From positions 1,268,399 to 1,332,398 of the forward strand of contig OZ037898.1 of NCBI GenBank assembly GCA_964035575.1: a stretch of 64,000 nt of DNA, written 5' to 3'. The notes below the pieces were generated by a model. The model was not told where the DNA came from and did not search any database. It saw nothing but the letters and a program-made list of their open reading frames with translations. Positions 20,846 to 30,837 of the stretch are shown here, one piece after another (the first letter of the stretch is position 1; every line of letters starts with the position of its first letter). Source of the DNA: Rhynchopus sp. YZ270_cl-10. Lineage: Eukaryota > Euglenozoa > Diplonemea > Diplonemida > Diplonemidae. The translations under genes were made by a program, and so were the position numbers.

Positions 20846-20918
20846 TGGAGATTGAGGGTATCGATCCCTCTACCTCTCGCATGCTGAGCGAGCGCTCTAC
20901 CATTTGAGCTAAACCCCC
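20846..20918 (-). tRNA. tRNA-Ala(AGC) with unusual T-loop
   Basis: Anticodon loop TCAGCAT, with C33. The T-loop reads ATCGATA, with A at position 54 instead of the usual T, which also changes the internal B box. Same in the copy at 57347. Confidence 0.92.
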
Positions 20919-21012
20919 TTACATTTCTTAAACGAATCTTTACAAGGTGGGGATGAAATTCAAAACCAAAAGGGGAAAAGTAACACACAGAAAATCTTGA
21001 AACAAAAAAGAG

Positions 21013-21084
21013 AGGGCACACCCGGGTTCGAACCAGGGACCGTTCGGACTGCAGCCGAATGCTCTACCACTGAGCTATATACCC
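21013..21084 (-). tRNA. tRNA-Cys(GCA)
   Basis: Anticodon loop CTGCAGT on TTCGG/CCGAA, discriminator T. Last tRNA of the first cluster. Confidence 0.95.
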
Positions 21085-21167
21085 TTCAATAATCATGCTT
21101 TGCGCTGAATACTATCAGTTCACTTTTCAACCAACTTCTGTGTGTTACACCACAAATAAGGAAAAAA

Positions 21168-21286
21168 GGATTCAAGCACCCGGACTTCCCAGCTGGTCAC
21201 CCACGCCAGTACTATCCAGGCCTGCTGGTGCTTAACTTCTCAAATCAGGCGGGATGAGGTGTATTCACCAGAGTATGGCCGAATCC
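21168..21286 (-). rRNA. 5S rRNA
   Basis: 119-nt ribosomal 5S. Ends GGATTC/GAATCC pair as helix I. The internal promoter region AGAAGTTAAGCACCAGCAGG matches the eukaryotic 5S box A and C region, and GGTGACCAGCTGGGAAGTCC is the conserved 3' half. A T-run follows the 3' end. Confidence 0.95.
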
Positions 21287-21441
21287 AATAATGGGTCTGG
21301 GTGGAAAACCTTTGAAGAGCTTTTTATTTCTGAGCTTGTTTTTGCTTCACTTGTGCAAAAGTGTCTTGGGTGTTGCATGGTACAGGAAACTTTATTTGTC
21401 TCCCCTGTTCCGCTGCACTCTGCATTAGGTCATTTCACCTA

Positions 21442-21818
21442 AAATAAGGCCAGTTTGCGATCTTCTTGGAGTATCTTGGTGTCCAGTACAGTGTTTCTGG
21501 CATTGTGGACTTGCATGTTGTACAGGGCAACTGCCTGGGAATTAGTCCCACTTCTTGCAACAGTTTAGCTATTTCGGCATCCCCAGCGCGCATGATATTA
21601 AGCACAGGAGAATTTTTGGCTGCAGGTGCGCACGTCCCTTCTGGGGAGTATGGATGCCTCTTCCTCAGTTTTTGTTGTGCATTTTTGCACCTTTGCGCTC
21701 ATCTCCATCTCACCAAAGGTGAAATTGTGAATGCTGTCATGCAGCATTCACATTCCAGCATGCTCCTGTAGGCTGAAGCACCGTCGGTGGTGTAGTCTCC
21801 CCTCATTTCTGCTCTCTG
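21442..21818 (-). ncRNA. Candidate Pol III RNA (RNA Y) or chance structure
   Basis: A near-perfect copy of the Pol III upstream element (21843-21879) points at this stretch with the usual 25-nt offset. The minus strand then runs ~375 nt with no TTTT until 21442. It folds well: TGTGAATGCTG/CAGCATTCACA, GTGCA-AAAA-TGCAC, and GGCATCC/GGATGCC at longer range. The same strand also holds a ~75-codon frame with LIPRQLPCTTCKSTM, which resembles the zinc ribbon start of ISXO2/Merlin-type transposases. Neither reading is secure. Confidence 0.35.
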
Positions 21819-21842
21819 GATAGTGCAACAAACACAGGGATA

Positions 21843-21879
21843 CAAGACAGGGTTGTCTTGTTGGAGGTGGGTCAGGGTC
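21843..21879 (-). promoter_or_regulatory. Pol III upstream element between 5S genes
   Basis: CAAGAC/GTCTTG dyad plus GGAGGTGGGTCAGGG on the plus strand, the same element as before RNA X and SRP RNA. The next gene downstream is not identified with certainty. Confidence 0.6.
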
Positions 21880-21923
21880 TGGATGTCCTAAAACCACACA
21901 CCAACACGGAAGAAAAGCAAAAA

Positions 21924-22042
21924 GGATTCAAGCACCCGGACTTCCCAGCTGGTCACCCACGCCAGTACTATCCAGGCCTGCTGGTGCTTAACTTCTCAAA
22001 TCAGGCGGGATGAGGTGTATTCACCAGAGTATGGCCGAATCC
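21924..22042 (-). rRNA. 5S rRNA
   Basis: Same 119-nt gene as 21168. The 5' flank shares ACTCAGTATTGGATTC with the plus-strand 5S at 43999. Confidence 0.95.
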
Positions 22043-22326
22043 AATACTGAGTCAGGTTCGAAAACCTTTGAAGAGCTTTTTATTTCTGAGCTTGTTTTTG
22101 CTTCGGTTGTGAAAACCGGTTTGTGGGTCAGCAGGTTTAACAAGTTTGGCCAGTCCTTAGCACAGCACTTAGTGCGCTGCACTACTGCATCGGAGCAGGT
22201 GCCTGTGTGCTCACAGGTCACCACTCAGTGGTCGATCCCTCTAGACCAGTGTGCTGGGTTTACTGGGTTTACTGGGTAACATGATGGTTTGTGTGATCAC
22301 GTTTGTTTTGGTTTGTTTGTTTAAAA

Positions 22327-22484
22327 AGGCGGGTTTGTGCAAAGCACAGCACCGCCGCTGTCAAAAATTTCACTGTGCAAGCCAGCCGAAGCTAGTGCCA
22401 CCAGTATCCCCTGCGCAGTGCAATGCAAGGGCCACTGGTGTGTCGACGCCCTTGTTGATCAGGTCAGACACCAGTAAGGTATGT
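22327..22484 (-). ncRNA. U1 snRNA, complete
   Basis: Recognises 5' splice sites. Stem-loop I carries the 70K-type loop GATCAACAAGG and stem-loop II the U1A-type loop ATTGCAC. Sm site AAATTTTTG is followed by stem-loop IV GGCGGTGCTGTGC/GCACAAACCCGCC. Length ~158 nt is near normal. The 5' end reads ACATACCTTACTGG rather than ATACTTACCTG, so it would pair perfectly with AAGGTATGT donors. PSE-like box at 22528-22538. Confidence 0.88.
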
Positions 22485-22527
22485 AACCTCTAGCTGAGTT
22501 TAACAACATGCGAAACTCCAACACCTT

Positions 22528-22538
22528 CAGGGAAGCGT
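22528..22538 (-). promoter_or_regulatory. PSE-like box of U1
   Basis: ACGCTTCCCTG on the minus strand, 43 nt before U1. Confidence 0.65.
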
Positions 22539-22563
22539 AGTGGTTGTCAAGACTTAAAAACAG

Positions 22564-22675
22564 ATGAGACACAAAGGCCCCTTCAAAAATTATGCTTTCA
22601 CTTAGTGGCTCTTACCCACGGTCATCTTTAGTAAAAGGCGAAAGATGAGTTCGATATGGGCAAGAACCGTGATAT
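22564..22675 (-). ncRNA. U5 snRNA
   Basis: Same gene as at 185 in its normal orientation, divergent from U4. Loop CGCCTTTTACT and Sm site AATTTTTG conserved. The box ATGCTTCCATG lies at 22716-22726. Confidence 0.9.
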
Positions 22676-23146
22676 GGCTCTGTTTTGTTCTATTGCTGTA
22701 TGCACTTTGCTACACATGGAAGCATGTTGAGAGCGAGGATAGTGTGGTAACTTCTTGATTGATCAAGATGTCCTTGAAGGTGAAAAAAGTAATGTGAAGC
22801 CTTTTTTGAGGTTTTTCTTAAAAACAAGCTGTAAGTGGAAGGGCTGTGCCTGGTACTCTTCCCTGCGCCATACAGGGGAGAGACAAAACAATACAAGAAG
22901 TATGTGACAATCATCGCAAGTGCTCATGCTGCACATGCCCAACCTATGTCATCATCCAGCTTTGGTCTTGTGCCGAAGAAAACAATCTTCAACACGAATG
23001 CACTCAAAAACAGATCCTGTGTAGAGTACAGTCTTGCCCTTGTTTGTTCCACCTATCGGCTGCACAGATGTCTACAGGGAGGCACATTGGTGGTGGTAGT
23101 TCTGGTGTGTTAGCTTTACGTGGTGTCTTTATGTTACCACCCCAAC
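22676..23146. other. U5-U4 divergent spacer
   Basis: Holds the U5 box and a further CTCTTCCCTG at 22855-22864 with no recognisable RNA at the expected distance. Nothing else identified in 22870-23140. Confidence 0.6.
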
Positions 23147-23157
23147 ACGCTTCCCTG
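23147..23157 (+). promoter_or_regulatory. PSE-like box of U4
   Basis: ACGCTTCCCTG, ending ~40 nt before U4. Confidence 0.65.
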
Positions 23158-23196
23158 TTGACATAGCTTTGTGACACGACTGGGAGAAAAGGAGGT

Positions 23197-23340
23197 ATTC
23201 TTGCGCTCGGGATAATTCCATAAGCAATGACCAAATAGGGACGCTGTGGAGAGATTGCTGGTTGAAAACTACCCAATTCCCGCCATGGGCCGCTTCGGCG
23301 TTGCCACATTGGCAATTTGTGTAGCTGCTTCGGCGGCCTT
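23197..23340 (+). ncRNA. U4 snRNA, R1
   Basis: Chaperones U6 into the spliceosome. The 5' TCTTGCGC pairs with U6 GCGCAAGG (stem II), and TTGCTGGTTGAAAAC supplies stem I. The central CCCAATTCCCGCC and GCCACATTGGCAATTTGTG match the conserved 3' half with its Sm site. A final hairpin is GCTGC-TTCG-GCGGC. Confidence 0.9.
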
Positions 23341-23438
23341 GTTTTTACTACGATTGATCATCACCTTCGCTCACTTCCCTGTGACATGGGTGTGTAATCT
23401 GTTTGCCTTGTTGTTTCCTAGTAATATTGATCATCATC

Positions 23439-23449
23439 ATGCTTCCCTG
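23439..23449 (+). promoter_or_regulatory. PSE-like box of U2
   Basis: ATGCTTCCCTG, identical to the box of SL copy 2 and ending ~40 nt before U2. Confidence 0.65.
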
Positions 23450-23488
23450 TACATGGGTGTCGAATTTGGTATGGACTAAAAAGAAGTC

Positions 23489-23678
23489 ATACCTTCTCGG
23501 CCTTTTGGCTAAGATCAAGTGTATTATCTGTTCTTATCAGCTTAATATCTGATACAGTGCCTTGTGCACTGATGATATTAACGCAATTTCTCATTGGGGT
23601 GACGGGTCGCCAGGGCAACCTGGTCCGTTCACACATGTTGCCCTGGAGCTGCACAACATCCAGGAGTGGCATACCCTC
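23489..23678 (+). ncRNA. U2 snRNA, R1
   Basis: Branch-site recognition RNA. The 5' TTCTCGGCCTTTTGGCTAAG is perfectly conserved, followed by stem IIa (CTTATCAGCTTAATATCTG) and a likely Sm site in CAATTTCTCA. The branch-pairing segment reads GTGTATTATCTG where nearly all eukaryotes have GTGTAGTATCTG. The 3' hairpins include GTTGCCCTGG/CCAGGGCAAC. The ~190-nt length is normal. Confidence 0.93.
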
Positions 23679-23961
23679 TTTTTTAACAAAACAAAAACAA
23701 ACACACAAAGGCAACATATCATACATACCATACATACCATACATACACAGTGGTTACCGGTAAGGGTTATTAAAAACAGAGGTCGGAGCGAGCCTCTCAA
23801 TGTCAGAGGCTTCAAAGCATTTCACGAGAAAACTCGCCCCTGTCCTTCTTCATCACTATCACTTGACCGAACACTCCCCACAAGGAAGCCTGTAAAAGGT
23901 GATGCTTTTTTAGGCAACAACACAGACACAGGGGGGGTACTGGGTGGGGTAATATAAAAAA

Positions 23962-24283
23962 GGGTGCTTGCGTTGTGTGCTGGATCGGGACCACCAGTAA
24001 ACTGGCAGCCCCACATCCAGTTCTAATATTTGAAGTGTGAAATAGAACGCAGTCAGAATTAGTGTTACACGCTAATGTAAGAATAATCATCATGGGTAAT
24101 ATTCTGTACGAACGTACGGGATTTACATCATATGAAAGTGGTTCCGCCTTGGGCCATATCAGGCCCACAGCAGGACACATCATAAAAATTGTAAAGAATT
24201 TTCTGATAAGAAAGGTCTTTTCAAGTTTTAGCTGTTGCTGAACGAGTTGTTTGGTTTCGAAGTAGCACACTAACTTAGCACCC
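23962..24283 (-). ncRNA. RNA X, R1 copy
   Basis: Sequence essentially identical to the R0 copy, with the upstream element again 25 nt away (from 24308). Confidence 0.7.
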
Positions 24284-24413
24284 AAACATAGGGAGAGTAT
24301 GGGAAAACAAGACAGGGTTGTCTTGTTGGAGGTGGGTCAGGGTGACACACACACACCTGTGCACTTTGTACATGCATCATATGTGTGAATGTTTTTTCTC
24401 ATGGTGACATAAA

Positions 24414-24529
24414 AAAGGCCAGTCTCTTTCGAGGCTGGCCATGTTTGACAAAGTTGTGTGAGAAGAATATAATCTTCATGCTTCCATACCAATGAAGTAC
24501 AGAAACTGTAGCTTTAGAAATCGTTGGTT
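24414..24529 (-). ncRNA. Spliced-leader RNA, R1 copy 1
   Basis: Counterpart of R0 copy 1. Confidence 0.92.
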
Positions 24530-24692
24530 GCCCTTTTTCTTAACATTGCTCTAAGCACCAACATGTGCTGGTAAACATGCCACTTGTGGTGAATAATGTG
24601 GGTAGGAATGGTCTGGGCAACGTGGTGGGGTGTATCAACAACACATGTGTATGGTGATGTGGAAACAATGTTCACATGGAAAAATGTAAAAA

Positions 24693-25006
24693 AGAAACGC
24701 TTCTCCAGTTCAAGCCATTGAGTTGGAAACACCCTCACTCTGCTCTGTGCTGCGATCCTTGAACTGTCCACTGCAGGAGTTATGAGCTGCTCTGTGAGAC
24801 CAGCCTGGCCCGGTTCACCCCATTTCACTCTGATTGTTGCCCTGGTTTACACCAAGGCCGCAAACAGGACAGTAGACTAACACGGACAACACATCAACAC
24901 AGAAGTTGAAGGTGCCTTTGGTCCACCTCAAAGAGTGCCCAGTTCTGGAGAAGCTTGCCCCCCCAGAAGCTAGGGGTTTCAGGATGCAGCCAACACATCC
25001 CGGCTC
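24693..25006 (-). ncRNA. SRP (7SL) RNA, R1
   Basis: Identical in the parts compared to the R0 gene. Alu and S domains both present. Confidence 0.9.
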
Positions 25007-25158
25007 AATAGATACCATATTGTCGGAATACAAGACAGGGTTGTCTAGTTGGAGGTGGGTCAGGTCAAAAACGTGGTTTTGAAGATCCTCACTTCTTGTG
25101 TGTGTGTTTTTTTTTTGCTTTGCACAAAGACACACAAAGACAATCATGCTAACGTAAA

Positions 25159-25273
25159 AAAGGCCAGTCTCTTTCGAAACCGGCCATGTTTTGACAAAGT
25201 TGTGTGAGAAGAGTAATCTTCATGCTTCCATACCAATGAAGTACAGAAACTGTAGCTTTAGAAATCGTTGGTT
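25159..25273 (-). ncRNA. Spliced-leader RNA, R1 copy 2
   Basis: Counterpart of R0 copy 2. Confidence 0.92.
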
Positions 25274-25489
25274 GCTCTTTTTCTCTACACAGCTTTCGAC
25301 ATGTATATGCTCAGGGAAGCATGCCAGTAGCATAAACCATATGGTCGTTTTTTGAAACCAATATTTCAATGGGTCACTGCAGCCTGCCACTTGCCACCTG
25401 TGTATGATGGGTTGTCTGCACATATGTGTTGGTCTGGGAAGCATGAAGAAGACACCAGTGTAAAAAATACGTGTGATCCGGGGGACAAA

Positions 25490-25596
25490 AAAAAAGTTGA
25501 TACTTTCTCGATTAATGCGTGTCATCCTTGCGCAGGGACCATGCTAATCTTCTCTGTATCGATCCAATTTTAACGGATGTCCCATTTCTGGGGTCC
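25490..25596 (-). ncRNA. U6 snRNA, R1
   Basis: Same as R0 U6, T9 terminator included. Confidence 0.93.
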
Positions 25597-25737
25597 AGTA
25601 TATGTGCACAAGGTGGTTGACAAGACAGGGGCCCCTTGTTGGAGTTGGGTCAGGGTCTGAATGTGGTTCTAAACTTCTGCTGTTGTTGTGTGGGTTTTTT
25701 TTGCTTCTTGTGCACAAGACGATCGTGTTAACGTAAA

Positions 25738-25852
25738 AAAGGCCAGTCTCTTTCGAAACTGGCCATGTTTTGACAAAGTTGTGTGAGAAGAATAATCTTC
25801 ATGCTTCCATACCAATGAAGTACAGAAACTGTAGCTTTAGAAATCGTTGGTT
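25738..25852 (-). ncRNA. Spliced-leader RNA, R1 copy 3
   Basis: Counterpart of R0 copy 3. Confidence 0.92.
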
Positions 25853-26156
25853 GCCCTTTTTCTCTACAATGTTCTAAGTGCCAACATGTCCTGGGAATCA
25901 TGCCATATGTATCATTATTATGGTGGGTTTTTTTTCTAACATAGCCGTAGAGTGGCTTATAAACATACCTAAGGATGCCCAATGTGCTCGAAAGTCCAAA
26001 AATCTTGGGAATACGGGATATTTGGGCTCATTTGAGTCAATTGCGTGGTCGTACAATTTAATCTGAGCATTACACATATCCTAATCACCAAAATATTCGA
26101 AGAACATGGGAATCATGTGTGTTTTTTGGGTTTGCACAAGGTGATGTTAACGTAAA

Positions 26157-26271
26157 AAAGGCCAGTCTCTTTCGAAACTGGCCATGTTTTGACAAAGTTG
26201 TGTGAAGAATATAATCTTCATGCTTCCATACCAATGAAGTACAGAAACTGTAGCTTTAGAAATCGTTGGTT
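26157..26271 (-). ncRNA. Spliced-leader RNA, R1 copy 4
   Basis: Counterpart of R0 copy 4. Confidence 0.92.
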
Positions 26272-26590
26272 GCCCTTTTTCTCTACAATGTTCTAGGTAC
26301 CCACTTGTTCTGGGAAGCCTTCTGCCAATGTCTATAATACGGTTGCTTTTTCGTACCTGACATCTTGGTCACTGTGAAGGTTCTACATAAAAATATCCTT
26401 AAGTGTGATCCTACAGAAGGATATTCGACAGAGTCAACAGTGGCTTCTGAAGGGGAACAAGTGTCACAAATATGGTTTTGCAGGCGATATAAAAATGGGG
26501 TGCAGTAAGCACTTGTGTGTTATGTCATGTGTGAATCGTGTGTGTTTTTGGGTTTGCTTCTTGTGCACAAGACGATCATGCTAACGTAAA

Positions 26591-26706
26591 AAAGGCCAGT
26601 CTCTTTCGAGACTGGCCATGTTTGACAAAGTTGTGTGAGAAGAATATAATCTTCATGCTTCCATACCAATGAAGTACAGAAACTGTAGCTTTAGAAATCG
26701 TTGGTT
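26591..26706 (-). ncRNA. Spliced-leader RNA, R1 copy 5
   Basis: Its 3' flank resembles R0 copy 5 and its 5' flank R0 copy 6, so one SL repeat was lost or gained by unequal exchange. The terminal stem GGCCAGTCTC/GAGACTGGCC is perfect. Confidence 0.92.
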
Positions 26707-27789
26707 GCCTTTTTTCTCTACAACGTTCTGAGTACAGACGTGTCCTGGGAAGCATGCCAGTAGTGTAAAAAATATGATGGTTTTTTTGTACCTAACATCT
26801 TGTACACTGAGAAGGTTCTGCACAAGTGGAAGCCTATATAAGGATATTCATAAGAGTCAAAAGGGGCTTCTGAAGGGGTATATGGGTAGTATGAGCTCAT
26901 ATGAATCCATTAAAAGCGTCTATGGCATGATCTAAGCATCACATAATTTCTGAAATCAATACCAACCACAATTTACGGCTATTTTTCCAGCAATAGCCGT
27001 ATCATGGCTTATAACCATACCTAAGGATGTCCAATATGCTGGAAAAGTTAATAATCTTGGGTATATAGGGTTTTTGGGCACATTTGAGTCAATTGCGGGG
27101 TCTTACGATTTAATCTGAGCATCACACATATCCTAATCACCTATATAATCGAAAAACACATACAAAATGACCTACATAGCCGTAAAATGACCCAAATGTG
27201 CATATTCGGGTTGAAATTTCATTTTTTCGGAAAGTTTTTTTTTCTCAACAATTACATGGGTGAGTTCCGAGTACATTATGGGGTCGTAAGTTTTTATTCA
27301 AGCATCACACATTATGTAGAATAATTTATGCCATACAATGTTACCAAAAAAAGTCGATTTTTGGTCACTTTTTCAAAAATATGAAAATTCGATTTTTGGG
27401 TACTAGATAGGTCTTTCCGGTGCAAAAACGACCGTTAAATGGATTCTCCGGGGTCCTAAGGCCCCAAAAATCACTTTTGGACACACGGGCAATATCCCAG
27501 TATACCCTAGGAAATTGGTGGGAACCCAAAAATTGGCCTCAAAATCCGACCAAAACCAAGGTTTCTGTAGAGGTACATGTGAACCTCATGTGTGTTCTGG
27601 AGACCCATTTTGTTTTTAAAAGTGAATCTAAATAGCCAAAAATTCCAAAGACAAAGACAGATGTCTATAGGGAGGCACATTGGCGGTGGTAGTTTTGGTG
27701 TGTTAACTTTACGTGGTGTCTATATGTTACCACCCCAACACACTTCCCTGTGGACATAGCTTTGTGACACGACTGGGAGAAAAGGAGGT

Positions 27790-27933
27790 ATTCTTGCGCT
27801 CGGGATAATTCCATAAGCAATGACCAAATAGGGACGCTGTGGAGAGATTGCTGGTTGAAAACTACCCAATTCCCGCCATGGGCCGCTTCGGCGTTGCCAC
27901 ATTGGCAATTTGTGTAGCTGCTTCGGCGGCCTT
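27790..27933 (+). ncRNA. U4 snRNA, R2
   Basis: As R1. The upstream box is ACACTTCCCTG at 27740-27750. Confidence 0.9.
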
Positions 27934-28084
27934 GTTTTTACTAATAAGATTGATCATCACCTTCACTTACTTCCCTGTGACATGGGTGTGTAATCTGCTT
28001 GCCTTGTTGTTTCCTAGTAATATTGATCATAATCATGCTTCCCTGTACATGGGTGTCGAATTCGGTATGGACTAAAAAGAAGTC

Positions 28085-28274
28085 ATACCTTCTCGGCCTT
28101 TTGGCTAAGATCAAGTGTATTATCTGTTCTTATCAGCTTAATATCTGATACAGTGCCTTGTGCACTGATGATATTAACGCAATTTCTCATTGGGGTGACG
28201 GGTCGCCAGGGCAACCTGGTCCGTTCACACATGTTGCCCTGGAGCTGCACAACATCCAGGAGTGGCATACCCTC
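28085..28274 (+). ncRNA. U2 snRNA, R2
   Basis: As R1, including the GTATTA branch-pairing variant. Confidence 0.93.
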
Positions 28275-28536
28275 TTTTTTAACAAAACAAAAACAAACAT
28301 ACCATACATACCATACATACACAGTGGTTACCACTGTGATGTGGGTTATTAAAAACAGAGGTCGGAGCGAGCCTCTCAATGTCAGAGGCTTCAAAGCATT
28401 TCACGAGAAAACTCGCCCCTGTCCTTCTTCATCACTATCACTTGACCGAACACTCCCTGCAAGGAAGCCTGTAAAAGGCGATGCTTAGGCAACAACACAG
28501 ACACAGGGGGGGTGCTGGGTGGGAAAATATAAAAAA

Positions 28537-28861
28537 GGGTGCTTGCGTTGTGTGCTGGATCGGGACCACCAGTAAACTGGCAGCCCCACATCCAGTTCTA
28601 ATATTTGAAGTGTGAAATAGAACGCAGTCAGAATTAGTGTTACACGCTAATGTAAGAATAATCATCATGGGTAATATTCTGTACGAACGTACGGGATTTA
28701 CATCATATGAAAGTAGTTCCGCCTTGGGCCATATCAGGCCCAACAGCAGGACCGCATCATAAAAATTGTAAAGAATTTTCTTAAATAGAAAGGTCTTTTC
28801 AAGTTTTAGCTGTTGCTGAACGAGTTGTTTGGTTTCGAAGTAGCACACTAACTTAGCACCC
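28537..28861 (-). ncRNA. RNA X, R2 copy
   Basis: Differs from R0/R1 by several substitutions and small indels in the variable middle. The central stem here is longer, TTGGGCC/GGCCCAA. Paired ends, 3' hairpin, T6 end and upstream spacing are kept. Confidence 0.7.
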
Positions 28862-28979
28862 AAACATAGGGAGAGTATGGGAAAACAAGACAGGGTTGTC
28901 TTGTTGGAGGTGGGTCAGGGTGACACACACTTTGTACATGCATCATATGTGTGAATGTTTTTTCTCATGGTGACGTAAA

Positions 28980-29095
28980 AAAGGCCAGTCTCTTTCGAGG
29001 CTGGCCATGTTTGACAAAGTTGTGTGAGAAGAATATAATCTTCATGCTTCCATACCAATGAAGTACAGAAACTGTAGCTTTAGAAATCGTTGGTT
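28980..29095 (-). ncRNA. Spliced-leader RNA, R2 copy 1
   Basis: Same exon, donor and terminal hairpin. Confidence 0.92.
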
Positions 29096-29258
29096 GCCCT
29101 TTTTCTTAACATTGCTCTAAGCACCAACATGTGCTGGTAAACATGCCACTTGTGGTGAATAATGTGGGTAGGAATGGTCTGGGCAACGTGGTGGGGTGTA
29201 TCAACAACACATGTGTATGGTGATGTGGAAACAATGTTCACATGGAAAAATGTAAAAA

Positions 29259-29572
29259 AGAAACGCTTCTCCAGTTCAAGCCATTGAGTTGGAAACACCC
29301 TCACTCTGCTCTGTGCTGCGATCCTTGAACTGTCCACTGCAGGAGTTATGAGCTGCTCTGTGAGACCAGCCTGGCCCGGTTCACCCCATTTCACTCTGAT
29401 TGTTGCCCTGGTTTACACCAAGGCCGCAAACAGGACAGTAGACTAACACGGACAACACATCAACACAGAAGTTGAAGGTGCCTTTGGTCCACCTCAAAGA
29501 GTGCCCAGTTCTGGAGAAGCTTGCCCCCCCAGAAGCTAGGGGTTTCAGGATGCAGCCAACACATCCCGGCTC
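29259..29572 (-). ncRNA. SRP (7SL) RNA, R2
   Basis: As R1. Confidence 0.9.
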
Positions 29573-29724
29573 AATAGATACCATATTGTCGGAATACAAG
29601 ACAGGGTTGTCTAGTTGGAGGTGGGTCAGGTCAAAAACGTGGTTTTGAAGATCCTCACTTCTTGTGTGTGTGTTTTTTTTTTGCTTTGCACAAAGACACA
29701 CAAAGACAATCATGCTAACGTAAA

Positions 29725-29839
29725 AAAGGCCAGTCTCTTTCGAAACCGGCCATGTTTTGACAAAGTTGTGTGAGAAGAGTAATCTTCATGCTTCCATACC
29801 AATGAAGTACAGAAACTGTAGCTTTAGAAATCGTTGGTT
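29725..29839 (-). ncRNA. Spliced-leader RNA, R2 copy 2
   Basis: As R1 copy 2. Confidence 0.92.
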
Positions 29840-30055
29840 GCTCTTTTTCTCTACACAGCTTTCGACATGTATATGCTCAGGGAAGCATGCCAGTAGCATA
29901 AACCATATGGTCGTTTTTTGAAACCAATATTTCAATGGGTCACTGCAGCCTGCCACTTGCCACCTGTGTATGATGGGTTGTCTGCACATATGTGTTGGTC
30001 TGGGAAGCATGAAGAAGACACCAGTGTAAAAAATACGTGTGATCCGGGGGACAAA

Positions 30056-30162
30056 AAAAAAGTTGATACTTTCTCGATTAATGCGTGTCATCCTTGCGCA
30101 GGGACCATGCTAATCTTCTCTGTATCGATCCAATTTTAACGGATGTCCCATTTCTGGGGTCC
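30056..30162 (-). ncRNA. U6 snRNA, R2
   Basis: As R1. Confidence 0.93.
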
Positions 30163-30303
30163 AGTATATGTGCACAAGGTGGTTGACAAGACAGGGGCCC
30201 CTTGTTGGAGTTGGGTCAGGGTCTGAATGTGGTTCTAAACTTCTGCTGTTGTTGTGTGGGTTTTTTTTGCTTCTTGTGCACAAGACGATCGTGTTAACGT
30301 AAA

Positions 30304-30418
30304 AAAGGCCAGTCTCTTTCGAAACTGGCCATGTTTTGACAAAGTTGTGTGAGAAGAATAATCTTCATGCTTCCATACCAATGAAGTACAGAAACTGTAG
30401 CTTTAGAAATCGTTGGTT
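30304..30418 (-). ncRNA. Spliced-leader RNA, R2 copy 3
   Basis: As R1 copy 3. Confidence 0.92.
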
Positions 30419-30722
30419 GCCCTTTTTCTCTACAATGTTCTAAGTGCCAACATGTCCTGGGAATCATGCCATATGTATCATTATTATGGTGGGTTTTTTT
30501 TCTAACATAGCCGTAGAGTGGCTTATAAACATACCTAAGGATGCCCAATGTGCTCGAAAGTCCAAAAATCTTGGGAATACGGGATATTTGGGCTCATTTG
30601 AGTCAATTGCGTGGTCGTACAATTTAATCTGAGCATTACACATATCCTAATCACCAAAATATTCGAAGAACATGGGAATCATGTGTGTTTTTTGGGTTTG
30701 CACAAGGTGATGTTAACGTAAA

Positions 30723-30837
30723 AAAGGCCAGTCTCTTTCGAAACTGGCCATGTTTTGACAAAGTTGTGTGAAGAATATAATCTTCATGCTTCCATACCAA
30801 TGAAGTACAGAAACTGTAGCTTTAGAAATCGTTGGTT
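30723..30837 (-). ncRNA. Spliced-leader RNA, R2 copy 4
   Basis: As R1 copy 4. Confidence 0.92.

Larger units (their letters stand above)
23066..27657. repeat. snRNA unit R1
   Basis: U4, U2, RNA X, SL, SRP RNA, SL, U6 and three more SL genes. Followed head-to-tail by R2 and R3. The gene-free tail 26707-27657 carries satellite-like sequence. Confidence 0.9.

Noticed and set aside
10330-21084. Missing tRNA-Leu(TAA) and selenocysteine tRNA within the clusters
   Set aside because: Every Leu-like type II gene was read and none has TAA, and no TCA anticodon tRNA was found. They may lie outside the window, so absence from the genome is not claimed.
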